From positions 1,423,501 through 1,487,500 of the forward strand of contig CM061246.1 of the NCBI GenBank assembly GCA_022605425.2: 64,000 nt of DNA. The letters run 5' to 3'. Positions 1 to 10,800 of this stretch are shown here, in pieces. The notes beneath the pieces are model-generated. The model did not search any database, was not told the origin of the DNA, and was given only the letters and a program-made list of their open reading frames with translations. A program made the translations under genes and the position numbers. Each line of letters opens with the position of its first letter. Within the stretch, counting starts at the first letter, position 1. Source of the DNA: Hamiltosporidium tvaerminnensis. Lineage: Eukaryota > Microsporidia > Dubosqiidae.

Positions 1-764
1 TCTACATTATTTTTTTTGTTAAAATTATCTACCAAATACGTAACAATTTCATTGTCTATATCTTCTCCTCCTAGATTTGTATCACCGTTCGTACTTTTTA
101 CCTCAAAAATACCATTTTTTAATTCTAAAATTGAAATATCAAATGTTCCCCCGCCTAGATCATAAACAGCTACAATTCCGTTTTCTGATTTATCTAATCC
201 ATATGATAAGGCAGCAGCAGTTGGCTCATTAATTATTCTTATAACATCTAACCCTGCAATAGCACCCGCGTCTTTAGTAGCTTGCCTTTGTTTATCATTG
301 AAATATGCGGGAACGGTTATAACAGATTTGGTAATTTTGGTATTTAAATACTTCTCTGCTGTTTCCTTCATTTTTGACAAAATAAAAGCCCCGATTTGTG
401 ATGGTGAAAATTTTTTATCTTCTATATTTATCCATACATCACCATTTACATGTGAAAAAGTAGAATACGGTAAAGATTTTATATATTTTTGTATTTCATT
501 ATCCATAAACTTTCTACCGATCAGTCTTTTAGAACCAAAAATAGTAGATGTGGGATTTGTTAATAACATTTTTTTAGCGTGTTCGCCCACAAATATTTCA
601 TCCCCTTCAACAGATACAACAGAAGGTGTAGTTCTGTTACCTTCACTATTTTCAATTACAATAGGTATGTTGTTCTCAAGTACAGAAACACAAGAATTTG
701 TTGTTCCCAAATCTATTCCAATTATTTTTTGAATACCGCTTGATACATTTATTGAAGAAGTCAT
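1..764 (-). CDS. Mitosomal-type Hsp70 chaperone (5' part, runs off the window)
   Basis: The reading frame is open from the ATG at 764 to the left edge, about 254 codons, with the 3' end outside the window. It encodes the N-terminal ATPase domain of an Hsp70/DnaK protein. Residues 16-26 carry the first phosphate loop [11 protein letters not shown]; the NSCV form is typical of mitochondrial and bacterial Hsp70, whereas cytosolic forms usually read YSCV. Also visible are the KRLIGR segment, VPAYFND, the [12 protein letters not shown] helix and the second phosphate loop [11 protein letters not shown]. In microsporidia this protein works in the mitosome in import and Fe-S cluster assembly. Only about 13 residues precede the conserved core, so any targeting presequence is very short. 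A CCC motif lies 6-8 bases before the ATG. Family assignment is firm; mitosomal location is inferred from the subfamily. Confidence 0.95.
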   Translation of the reverse strand, partial: MTSSINVSSGIQKIIGIDLGTTNSCVSVLENNIPIVIENSEGNRTTPSVVSVEGDEIFVGEHAKKMLLTNPTSTIFGSKRLIGRKFMDNEIQKYIKSLPYSTFSHVNGDVWINIEDKKFSPSQIGAFILSKMKETAEKYLNTKITKSVITVPAYFNDKQRQATKDAGAIAGLDVIRIINEPTAAALSYGLDKSENGIVAVYDLGGGTFDISILELKNGIFEVKSTNGDTNLGGEDIDNEIVTYLVDNFNKKNNV

Positions 765-769
765 TTTTA

Positions 770-772
770 GGG
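770..772 (-). promoter_or_regulatory. CCC motif upstream of Hsp70
   Basis: On the minus strand the start region reads AACCCTAAAAATG. A CCC placed within about 20 bases of the ATG is a recognised microsporidian promoter/start signal and recurs before most genes of this window. Confidence 0.6.
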
Positions 773-894
773 TTAAATTCCGTTATTTTTTAAGCAAAAA
801 TAAATAGAAAAATGCAAAGACTTAGCCATTTTTCATGATTTAATAAAAAAAATAAAAAAAAATTTATAGAGAAAACAATTAAAAGTTTAACAAT

Positions 895-2733
895 AAAATT
901 TATTTTATAGCTTATTTGCTTAAAATTTCTCTTTATTGAATACATCTTTTTATTTTTTATTCTATCAGTGCTTTGTATATGAATTTATTTATATTTAAGT
1001 CAATACTTTGATTTGTACATTTTATTCACACAAAAATATCAATAATTTTGTTTAGAGTATATGCAAACGTCTTCTTAATTGCAACCTTTTTTTAATAGAA
1101 GTCATAAGTTTTCAGAACATCATTTCTCTGTATTGATTTTCTGATTGCAACTGGCCAACTTATTCGAATTTTGAATTCACACCTATCCTATTCGAGGATG
1201 CAATGAAATAATCACAACGGAATTTTTATCGATTCCTGTATGTACTTTCTAATTTATATCTTATAAATTCTAAGCAATATCTTCGTGCGGCACGGGTTTA
1301 AGTATTTTATAAATACTAAACTTAGAAAAAAGATCCGTATCATAAAGTAAATCATATTTATTGGTATCCTAACTTTAATTGTTTAAAGTGCATCCACTAA
1401 ATAAATTCCGAATTTAATAAAAACTATCTCGTTAAATTCTTGTTTAAATTAAATATTTGAATTCGTTTTCAGATTTTTTTCACACATATTTCTTTGATTC
1501 ATCACTATTATTTAAATACACATTTTTTAAAAATTGCTTGCAAAAAATGGCTTTTATTGAGCTTTGAATGTTTTAAATTGTGTTTTTCTATGAAAGTAAT
1601 ATAAATACACAATTAATTTTTTTTATCAATTATATTATATACGTGTCTGACTAATTATTTCCACCTATGAGTCAATTAGTTTACATACTACTATAAAATT
1701 ACCATCATTTCGACAACTTTTCTTCTTTACACCCAATTAATTTCTTTTAAAGATATATTCAAACATTGCTTCATTATATGGTTCTATTCGGTTTTTAGAA
1801 GCCATTTATTATGTAAATAAAAATAATTTTAACATTATTTCTAGTTAGATTTAGCTTGGAATGCAATTTTACATTTTTATTTTGTTATGTAAATTAGCCA
1901 GTTGAGCTTTTTTTCTCAAAGCTCTTCTTCATAACCATATTTACTTGTATAAAGTCTTTTATTGATGCCATATAGATTTGTTATGATTTTCCATCTTATG
2001 GATTGCTACTCGCTCAATAGATATTTCTTTCCAGAAATCTAAAAGTTGCAAGAATATGTTCGCTTCGTAACTCAACACCATGTTGTACACCTTCAGGTCA
2101 ATATCTAGATATCAACAGGCGCTTTTTACGTTTCTGGTTTAAAAAATATTTATTTTTTATCAATATTACACACATTTCATTATTCTATTCAAAAAATTAG
2201 CAGTTTAGTTCGAAGTACTCCTATATGATAGTTAATTAACGATATCGATATTTATAAATTGTACAAAATAACTTTCGTGTATTTAAATCCGTAAGATAAG
2301 ATTTTTATGGCTTTTAATAAACTTCTCTTTTACTTTCAGAAATAAAATACGTTTAGATTTTTCTTACTAGCTTTTATTTTTTTCAATTTGGTGAACACAA
2401 ACTACGTCTAGAAGAGTAGCAATTTCTTAAAAACATGCCTCATTTATCTAAAACTTTATATTTTCGTATATAATACCATTTTGACAAGAAACTCCGTATT
2501 TCGTTCGTTATTAAAGATGGATAGCATCACTTAACACAAAAACTTTAAATCATAAGTATGAAAAAGTCTATTCTTCTTATAAGGCCATCAATCATATAAA
2601 CTACCAGTCTATTATATTTATCAATGGTTTACAGCACAATCAATAAATAAAAATTCAAGAAAGTTAAGTTAGACCATATTCTTGCAGACTTTCTTTTTTA
2701 CCATTTTTGCTGCCTACATTTTTTTATTTCATG
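895..2733 (-). mobile_element. Decayed, internally deleted LINE copy
   Basis: The stretch 1780-2270 aligns by eye with the better LINE copy at 49377-52837 (its part from about 50200 to 50690), for example around GTTGCAAGAATATGTTCGCT and CCTATATGATAGTTAATTAA. The right end (2695-2733, GCTGCCTACAT then CATGA) matches the 5' terminus of that copy. The distance between these two anchors is about 0.7 kb here against about 2.4 kb there, so a large internal piece has been lost. The left (3') limit is only approximate. No usable reading frame remains. The 2734-3086 stretch is plain AT-rich DNA. Confidence 0.7.
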
Positions 2734-3086
2734 ATAAATAAATTTAAAATTTTAAATCTTTATTCTATTATTTTTCGATTTATCATTCAGTTTTATTGAA
2801 TAATCATCATATGTTAAAGAAATAGACTTTTTAATTTTAATTCAAGTCGCCTTTATCTTTTTATTACAAGGGTAAGAAATAATTATTACAAATAAAATAT
2901 TATAAATTAAGAATTATGATAAAACAAGAAAAGTAATTTAAACTAATTTATCCTAGTTTTAATGTATTTTAAACTTTATTAAACTTTTAAATAATTATTG
3001 TGTTGAAATTAAAGAAATAAAAAAAATATTTAAGTTTAATTAAAGTAATAGTCAGTGGTATAAAAAAAGGAATTTAAATAAAGTTT

Positions 3087-4082
3087 TTATTTATTTTGTT
3101 TTCTGAATCGTTTATTGTTTTCAAAGAGTTTAAATTTATTTTTATTATAATTTTTTCTATTTAAATCTTCTTTTATTTCAATAAAATTATTTTTATTAAT
3201 AGAAGCAGTTCGTTTAGTATTTTTATTTTTCTTAAAAATAGAAAGAATATTCTTTATTCGACTTGGTAAAGAAACTTTGTTGTTTGATAAATTTTTAACA
3301 AGAACTTTCATACCTTTTAAATTTGAAGAAATAAGTATTTGTAAATTAATTGAAATATAATTCATGATTTTGTTTAAAGATTCTTTTTCTAAGTTAAAAT
3401 TTGTCAAATGAACTAAAATTTCAACCGTAATTTTTGATATTGAAGATTGGTTTTTTTCTAAAATAAAATTTAAAATTTTATTTCTTAATTGATCCGTTAA
3501 AATAATATTTTGTAATAAATTGTGTATAACTGATAATTTTAATGTATCTGGTTGCTGAATACTGTTTTCTAATAATTGTATTTTCCATTCTTGTTTAAGA
3601 TTATTTAATATTTTTAATTTGTTATTTGTATTCATTTCGTTGTAAATTATTTGTAGAAGGTTTTCTTTGTTTTGTAAGGAACAGTTATTACATCCTATAA
3701 AATAGAGAGAAGAAAGAATTAAGAATTTGTATTTTCCATTTTCAAAATTTGTTTGAATATAATTGCAAATACACAAATCTATTTTCTTTATATTTATAAG
3801 TTGTAGCAGTAAATTCGAACAGATTTTTTTTACTTTTTGATTTTTATTTTCAACACAAAGTTCGAGAATTTTTCCTATAAATTCATGAGAACATTGAATT
3901 TTTTCTAAAAATAACGAAAGTAAATTAACCGCTGTGAAAAGACAGGAAATTTCTAAAATTTTGTTTTTTAAAACGATTTCAGGAATAATTTTTTCATTCG
4001 AAAAAAAAGCAAATTCTATTTTCTGAGGACAAATATCGTTATAAAAGAATATTATGGAATTTCCTTGATCAGAAACATTCAA
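3087..4082 (-). CDS. C-terminal part of a split helical-repeat-like protein
   Basis: 331 codons, rich in Leu, Ile, Asn and Lys, predicted to be mostly helical, with a basic, Asn-rich tail. It does not start with ATG: the frame opens at a stop (4103-4101) that lies inside the end of the upstream reading frame, the first codon used here is TTG, and the first Met is about 150 residues in. No CCC motif precedes it. The simplest reading is that it is the 3' part of the gene at 4093-5697, displaced by one base in the A/T runs at 4081-4102. Joined, the protein would be about 865 residues. I do not recognise the family; long alpha-helical repeats of HEAT/ARM type are a guess from composition only. 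Confidence 0.6.
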   Translation of the reverse strand: MNVSDQGNSIIFFYNDICPQKIEFAFFSNEKIIPEIVLKNKILEISCLFTAVNLLSLFLEKIQCSHEFIGKILELCVENKNQKVKKICSNLLLQLINIKKIDLCICNYIQTNFENGKYKFLILSSLYFIGCNNCSLQNKENLLQIIYNEMNTNNKLKILNNLKQEWKIQLLENSIQQPDTLKLSVIHNLLQNIILTDQLRNKILNFILEKNQSSISKITVEILVHLTNFNLEKESLNKIMNYISINLQILISSNLKGMKVLVKNLSNNKVSLPSRIKNILSIFKKNKNTKRTASINKNNFIEIKEDLNRKNYNKNKFKLFENNKRFRKQNK

Positions 4083-4092
4083 AAAATAATTT

Positions 4093-5697
4093 TTAATTTT
4101 TTAGATTATTTTTCATTTGATTTGAATTATCTATATTTTCAATTGGTCCTTTTTTAAAACCTTGTCTATCTTCAAATTTATTTTCTATCTGTTTATATTC
4201 ATTGATATATTCGATAAGTCCTTTTGAAAAATCAATATTTTTTAAATTAAGTAAACATTTTATACATTCTTTCATATCTGAAGTAATCAAAGATAAATTA
4301 TTTTCAAGTTTTTCTTTATAGAAAGTAAATATAAAATCAAAAATTTTAGATTCATTTAAAATTTCTAAAATATGTTTTGACTCATTCTTTGAAATATTAT
4401 TTTCTAATCTTAAATCATTTAATAAATTATTTTTGTGTGAAATTATAATATTTGTTATACCTTTGAGAATATAATTGTTCATAATTTTATTTTCTATTAT
4501 AATAGATATTAACTTAGATAAAATATTTTTCTTATCTGAACAATAATTACAAAAAAATGGAAATATTGCGAATACAGATTCTATAGAATATTTTGAATAT
4601 ATTTCTAAAAATATAGAAATATCTTTATTTGAAATATTTCTAAATACGGGTATCCATGTGTTTATATTGACTATATTATAATATTTCATGAAATCTATAT
4701 ATTTAATAAATTTTCTCAAAAGTATACAAGTTTGTAGATCAGGTTTATCTTCAAATTTGGAAGAAAGTCTTATAAATGTTGAAATAAAATAGGGTTCGTA
4801 AAAATATCTTAGGTATTCTAATAATTCGGAAAGAAAGTTTACTTCCTTACGAGAAGAACATTTAAGCAATAAATTTTCAATTATAGAAAATATATTTACA
4901 TCAAATTCTATAATATTTACATTTTTTTTAATTCTAAAAATATGATTTTTGTAAAATATTTCTTTTAAAATTGCAATTATTTCATAATTTGATTCAATTT
5001 TATCAAAAGCAAAATAAACGGTCTCCAGATAAATATTTAAGTCATTTTCGGTCATTTTTGAACAGCATTTTGCCATAATTTTTAAAATTCTTTCAAGTTT
5101 GATTTTTAAATTTTTATCAACAAGAATATCTAAAAGATTTTTTGAGTAAAAATGTTTAAAAAAATATTCATTAAAAATACAAAGAATTTCACCAATAGAA
5201 ATCTTTTCATTTTCACTTCCGTTTTTATAAGTTTCAATTATAAAATCATATATTTTATCATCTTTCTTTACCAAATATTTTTTAAATATTTTTATCGTTT
5301 TTTTCTTTATTAATGCATCCGAAGAAGCAATTTTGAAATAAAAAAATAAATTTTCTTTTAAAATGTTTTTGGCGGATAAAAATATTAAAATTTTAAAAAT
5401 TATTCTTAAATAAGACACATTTAAATTTTCTTTTGAAACAATACTTTCTAATATTTTTAATAATGTTTTATCAAGTTTGTTTAAAAATATTTCTGAAGAA
5501 ATTTGCTTTTTCTTTGAATAAATTATCTTTAATAATTCTAAATAATATAAATCTTGTTTCTGAATTAATGTTTCGTCTAAAATTTGTATACAAGCGTTTA
5601 TAATATTATCATCGTTTAACGGTAACTGATTTATTTGTAGAAGTTCTTCTATTTTTGTTAAAATAGGAAAATTTATATTTTTGGTTTGTAATTTCAT
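4093..5697 (-). CDS. Large helical-repeat-like protein, N-terminal part
   Basis: 534 codons from an ATG with CCC directly in front (CCAAACCCATG), which supports this start. The protein is Lys/Asn/Ile/Leu-rich with a string of short amphipathic helices, the look of an alpha-solenoid (HEAT/ARM-like) protein; there is no signal peptide or membrane segment. No catalytic motif is visible and I cannot name it. The frame ends at a TAA (4095-4093) in an A-rich stretch, and reading continues one base out of phase in the next entry, so the gene is either frameshifted, mis-sequenced at a homopolymer or decoded by frameshifting. Candidates among conserved solenoid proteins (condensin, nucleoporin, ribosome-biogenesis scaffolds) cannot be separated by eye. 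Confidence 0.75.
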   Translation of the reverse strand: MKLQTKNINFPILTKIEELLQINQLPLNDDNIINACIQILDETLIQKQDLYYLELLKIIYSKKKQISSEIFLNKLDKTLLKILESIVSKENLNVSYLRIIFKILIFLSAKNILKENLFFYFKIASSDALIKKKTIKIFKKYLVKKDDKIYDFIIETYKNGSENEKISIGEILCIFNEYFFKHFYSKNLLDILVDKNLKIKLERILKIMAKCCSKMTENDLNIYLETVYFAFDKIESNYEIIAILKEIFYKNHIFRIKKNVNIIEFDVNIFSIIENLLLKCSSRKEVNFLSELLEYLRYFYEPYFISTFIRLSSKFEDKPDLQTCILLRKFIKYIDFMKYYNIVNINTWIPVFRNISNKDISIFLEIYSKYSIESVFAIFPFFCNYCSDKKNILSKLISIIIENKIMNNYILKGITNIIISHKNNLLNDLRLENNISKNESKHILEILNESKIFDFIFTFYKEKLENNLSLITSDMKECIKCLLNLKNIDFSKGLIEYINEYKQIENKFEDRQGFKKGPIENIDNSNQMKNNLKN

Positions 5698-5700
5698 GGG
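5698..5700 (-). promoter_or_regulatory. CCC motif abutting the start of the 5697 gene
   Basis: The minus strand reads AACCCATG, with the CCC immediately before the ATG, the tightest spacing in the window together with the gene at 63896. Confidence 0.55.
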
Positions 5701-5770
5701 TTTGGATATATTTTTTTGATTTCAACAAAATATATAAACAATATATATAAATTTGAAGAGATTTAAGGAG

Positions 5771-5900
5771 TTTTTATTTAATAAAATTCTAGTTCGAACA
5801 TTCTTTTCTCTTTTATATATTTTCTATTACCTCGTTACCATCATAATTTTCTCATCTAAATCCCAGTATCGTTTATTTTTTCTTCCCGCCGCTTCTAGCT
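5771..5900 (-). mobile_element. 3'-terminal LINE fragment
   Basis: Begins TTTAATAAAATTCTAG and continues with a CT-rich run (TTTTCTC), matching the 3' terminus of the LINE at 49377 (TTTAATAAAATTCTGGG). Only the end of the 3' UTR is recognisable, and the inner limit is uncertain. Confidence 0.45.
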
Positions 5901-7109
5901 TAGTTCTTAATAACGATTAAAGATATTAAATTTTATTCTAATAATTCAATTTTTTCATATGAATCACATTCTTGTAAATATTTTGTTGGAAGAAAAATTT
6001 TGAAAGGAATATTTTACCAAAACTAAAATCAATCACCAAAAAGAATATTTTTAATCAAAATAACGGATTTATTTCCTTATTCTTCTATAATAGTTAGTGT
6101 GATACCATATTTATTAAAATTTTTCTTTTATTGTTTTATTTATTTAAAAAATATGAAAATTTCTTTGTATAGATTTTTTTTAATCAAACGATATCCAAAT
6201 ACATTTTTTATGTCTTGTTATTGAATATATCAATTATCGAGAGGCTCAAGAGTATATTTCTCATTTGTATAAATAGGAATCTCGAATACAGGTTCTTCAA
6301 CAAATTAACACTTCAAATGACATTAATAATTGCAATTACTTTATTCTAATATGTATTTACGTGTGAAATCGAGTTTCTGAGTAGACCAAAATAATTTGGA
6401 TATTTTAATATCAATTGATTGTATAAACTTGTTAATCTCTTAACCGTATGTAGAGTAACTTATGATATATTGAGTGATATTATATTATATTATGATATCT
6501 TCTTAGATTATTACAGAAGAGTTTACACACAACACTAATATAAAAATAAAATTTATTTTGTTGAGTATTAAAGCTATATATATTCTACACGCTCTAACTT
6601 GAACAATATAATTCTAATTACATTCAGTGTTATAAAATTTAATTGCTTATTCACAATATACACATTGCATATTATTTTCGAGATTTCGGTATTACATTTG
6701 ATTTAAATTATAACTCTTGTTTAAACATACTAATTGTACATGATTTCCTTAACCATATGAAATTTAATTCGTTTTTAGCATATGGATCCCCGTTTGTGTT
6801 CCAAATATGTAATCCAATTAAATTCAAAGTTATTACATAGTCAAATTAAATTAAAGTTTTAAAATTCAAATGCACCAAATTTTTATTTGATTTTCTAAAT
6901 ACATATTTTGTGATGTATGCGTTTTAACACAAAAAATAAACAATTATTATGAACAAAAATAATATTAATATACAATGGTGTGTACGTTGATAATTTGTTT
7001 AAATACTACCATATATCTGTATATCTTATAAATAGCCCGAAAAATTGAATAACGAAAGCTTCTTGATTTTTTATTTAACTAATAAAAAACAATAATTAGA
7101 TATATTTGA
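5901..7109. other. AT-rich spacer, nothing recognised
   Basis: No ATG-initiated frame of convincing length, no tRNA or repeat signature. Short open stretches (for example 6643-6840 on the plus strand) lack a CCC motif and look random. Confidence 0.5.
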
Positions 7110-7800
7110 TTGGTAGAGAAAGAATAACCACAATAAAATATATCTTCTTGGCAAAAAGTGTGCGGAATCGATTTATAAAATCATTCTTTAGATTATTGGT
7201 GGCAATAGAACCAGAAAGCATTTATTATCGTCCTATGGGTGTTTGTATGAGGAGGAGAAGATCGACGAAGTCATGAAACTTTTTCTACACATTTATTTGA
7301 GTTTTTATGAAATAAGGTTGCAGACCGAAGCTGAAAATGTAAATAATTGCTATGTAAAAGGATGGAAACTTAGCCTTGCGCACTCGGTTTAGAAGTTTTG
7401 GCGCCTGTGTTAAATAAAAATAAAACCCTTTAAACCCCGGAAAGCTAAGTAGCAGGTTATACCTGTTGGTATGATATTGTACTATCTAGGTGAATCCCAT
7501 GTAAGTCTCTGAAATATATCTTAGCTAGAAGTTTATTGGGTTCAAAAAGTGTAGAGTAAGAAGGAATGTGGCATAGTCTTGGGGAGCCCGGGGGACTTCG
7601 ATCACACTCCATGGAACAGACGTTAAATAAAACAGGACAACACCCTCGCCTATTAATTATGTTCTACTAACTTGTTAGATGAAAGGCTTTGGAACGTAGG
7701 TATTGCAGGGGTACTGATGGAGTGTTGGGTAGCATTTATTTATGTTAAACCTAGAACCGGTTAATGTCATGAAAACAATATAATACTTTCACTGTTTTAA
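7110..7800 (+). repeat. Dispersed repeat R1, copy a
   Basis: One of five diverged copies of a 0.55-0.7 kb non-coding repeat (others at 16315, 22595, 55080 and 57655). Shared landmarks in order are: GAATAACCAC near the start, TTGCAGAC at about 7319, the core GTTATACCTGTTGGTATGA at 7457-7475, AGTTTATTGGGTT at about 7531, GATCACACTCCATG at about 7600, and GTTAATGTCATGAAAACAAT near 7760. The core can fold as ATACC-TGTT-GGTAT (7459-7472). All frames are broken, so it is not protein-coding. Its class (SINE, solo LTR or other) is unknown. Confidence 0.75.
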
Positions 7801-10800
7801 AAAGATGAGATACTTTTTAATAATTTTATATGAAATTAACTTCACATAAACATATTATATTTCTTAAAGTATTTCTAAACAAAATATTTTACTTTTATGA
7901 ATTAAATCAAATATAGGTTTGAAATATAAGTATGAAGATTCAAACAAATATATTATACTTTTACCTACAGATTTTCAATTCTTAATCTCTTTAAAATTGT
8001 ATAGTAAATCCTACAGAATTAGTTTTTTTTAGAACTAAATGTTTTTAAATATTTACTATTCCGTGTAACATATTAGTAAAAAAAATATTTTATTCCTACA
8101 GTTTAGGTATAGTTCTTTGGTCTTTAAATTCCAAATTACTATTGACTTCATATATAATATAAAGATAAATATATTTCGTGGTATATTAATTAATAAAGCA
8201 CTCAAACCTTTTTTTGACTATACATTTCTTTTTATTTTTTAGGAATTACGTGTAATAAGGGGTTGAGCAAGGGGACTAAAAAGATATATTTTTATAATCA
8301 AATGGCTGTTAGGTTTGTAGAAACGGACATAATTTTATGTCTAACAAGATAGGCGTTGTTTTATAAAATTTTAAAAAGAAACACATAATTTATTTAAATT
8401 TGTTCTATCTTGTTGATTTCTTCTTTATTTGGGACATTTTCAAGCTTAATGAGATTTCGATTTGCCTAAAAAACCGATTAAAGCCTAGAAATAGGATAAA
8501 CTGAAACCAAAAAAAATTCGGTATTCCAACTTGTCAAAATATTGAATTCCAGTTCGAAAATGTACTGAGGAAAAAATAACAAAGAAAAAATATTGCATTG
8601 ATTCCTGTATTCGTGTAATAAATATTATTTCAATGATGTGAATATATTGTGTTTTGCATTAGTATTTCAAAGATTCGGATTTTATAGATTTTTGGATATG
8701 AATACTTTGTACCTAAAAATATTCCTTTCATTCTATACATTTAAGAATAAAAACCGCTTTATATACACATTTTTTGTGATTATTTTGTCACGTTTTGCCT
8801 TATTTAATCTTACTCGAAGTAATCTTGTGGTGATAGAATCATACGGTTTTTCTTCGCCTTTTCGAAAAAGCACCATAGGGTTTATATTTGGCAAAAGTTC
8901 GGCTTGGTAAAATAATTCCAACCTTGTCTAATGTATGTACTTGACCTTTGGATACTAGCATACTAAAACCCAAATTCACCAGAAGTTATCTTAGTTAAGG
9001 GTAGAATTTATGATCGAGATCTGATATAAAAATTCTCGGTGAAAATATATTATCCCTTTGGCACAAACGGTCTACAAATAAGTTTCTATAACGTTAGATC
9101 ATCTCAGATACGATTAGCTTTGTAACATTTAAAAAGCGGTTTTCAGTATTTAAATCTCTAAATAGAAATAATTATAGTGCCTTTATTATTTTTAAGAGTG
9201 TGTCAAAAGTATTAAACTGAGATAAATCACAGGGTAACTATTCACATAATCAATGTTTCTACCAATAAGACTATCTGAACTTTTATATTCTCTTTCTTTT
9301 CCTTGAAAATATCATATATTTCTGAAGGAATTAGAATATTTTCTTTTTTTTATCTAGAAATAATATCTTTTTTGGAGACTTATAGACAGTCTTTTCGCAT
9401 ATAAATCTGCCAAAGATTTCCTCAAAATATCTTTAGAAATAATATGAGATGGAACTTGCACTAAAATTTCATCTAAACCATTACTATTGATAAGATCTCA
9501 ATTTCCAAGTTTAATGAGCCATTAACAATGTAGCCTTTCTTTCTCGTGTATTATTATGCTTATAAATTTCAAAATTTTCACATAAAGAGCAAAATTATAA
9601 GCAGAATTCAACAAATTTGTAGAAAAAGCTTGAGATATCATGGAAAATTTTGTCTATAATTGTCGCCTAAAAGTATTACTCTTACTAATACGACTCGAAT
9701 TCCATTGAAATCCCTTGATAATTAATCTATACTCTGCAAGATGAAAGCCGACGCTACATTTTCTGTATCTAAGATAATAATTTAATACTCTTAAATTTTC
9801 GCTCTTTATCACTGTGTCTCAAACTAAAACATGTAAGTAGATCTAAGAAGCAGTAAAGATTATAATTGTCAATAAAATAGTTTTCTTTTGCGCAATTAAT
9901 TTGATGTTATAGGTACCAAGGCGATAAAATAGCAGATATTCCGCTTTGCTTAACAACATGAAAGAAGTTTTACAAACTTATGTTTCATGCCTATCTGCTA
10001 AATTCCATAAGATAAGATACTTTGATCATTTCTGACTCTAATTACGGTGCTCAAATTTGGATCGAAGAGCGTCATTTTATCCTCATTTAATGTTTCTTTA
10101 CAATGAAAAATTTACTTCTTTCTCAAGTATAGCAGGTATACAGATTTGGATAGAGATGTAAAATCAAAATCTCGAAAGAGTTTCCTGAGTGCTATTAGAA
10201 TTAAATTTTTATCGGCAACATACAATCAACACATAATTCACAAAAATCTTCGAAGCAGGCTCTTGAAAAAAATTATTCGATATGATTATTTGTTTGATTT
10301 TCTATAGTTTTGTAATGTTTGTAAAATCACAAAAAGAATTGTTAGGAAAAAAATCTCAGAGTTTTTCGCTGATTTTATTGTCAGGATGTGTCAAAGTTTT
10401 TTTCAAAAGGTTCATCTGTCATCAATTTTTATGCTCAAGTACTTCAAAATAGTTATATAGGTTTTTCTTTTGCATTCTTCAAATATTCGAATGAAGAAGC
10501 ACCAGGTATATGAAGTATTAGAAGTCTTAGTAATGCGGTACATACTTTATATATTTATAATGACGTTCTTCGGTAATAATTTGATGTTTATTTTTGTTGT
10601 AGCTATCGGATATTTTATTAATAAAGTTCTCAAAAAGTTGTTTGTATTTTAAATTCAGGTACTTAGCGGTATCGATATTAGATAACCAAGGTGTCAATGT
10701 GCTTCTTTTCTTACACCAATAGCTTCTCTTATCTTAAATTGATACGGTTAAAATAAAAATTTTACTTTCAAGATGAGATCCATGTCTTTTACGGGTGTGG

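Noticed and set aside
298-732. 144-codon plus-strand open frame
   Set aside because: Antisense shadow of the mitosomal Hsp70 gene; the minus-strand frame carries the conserved motifs.
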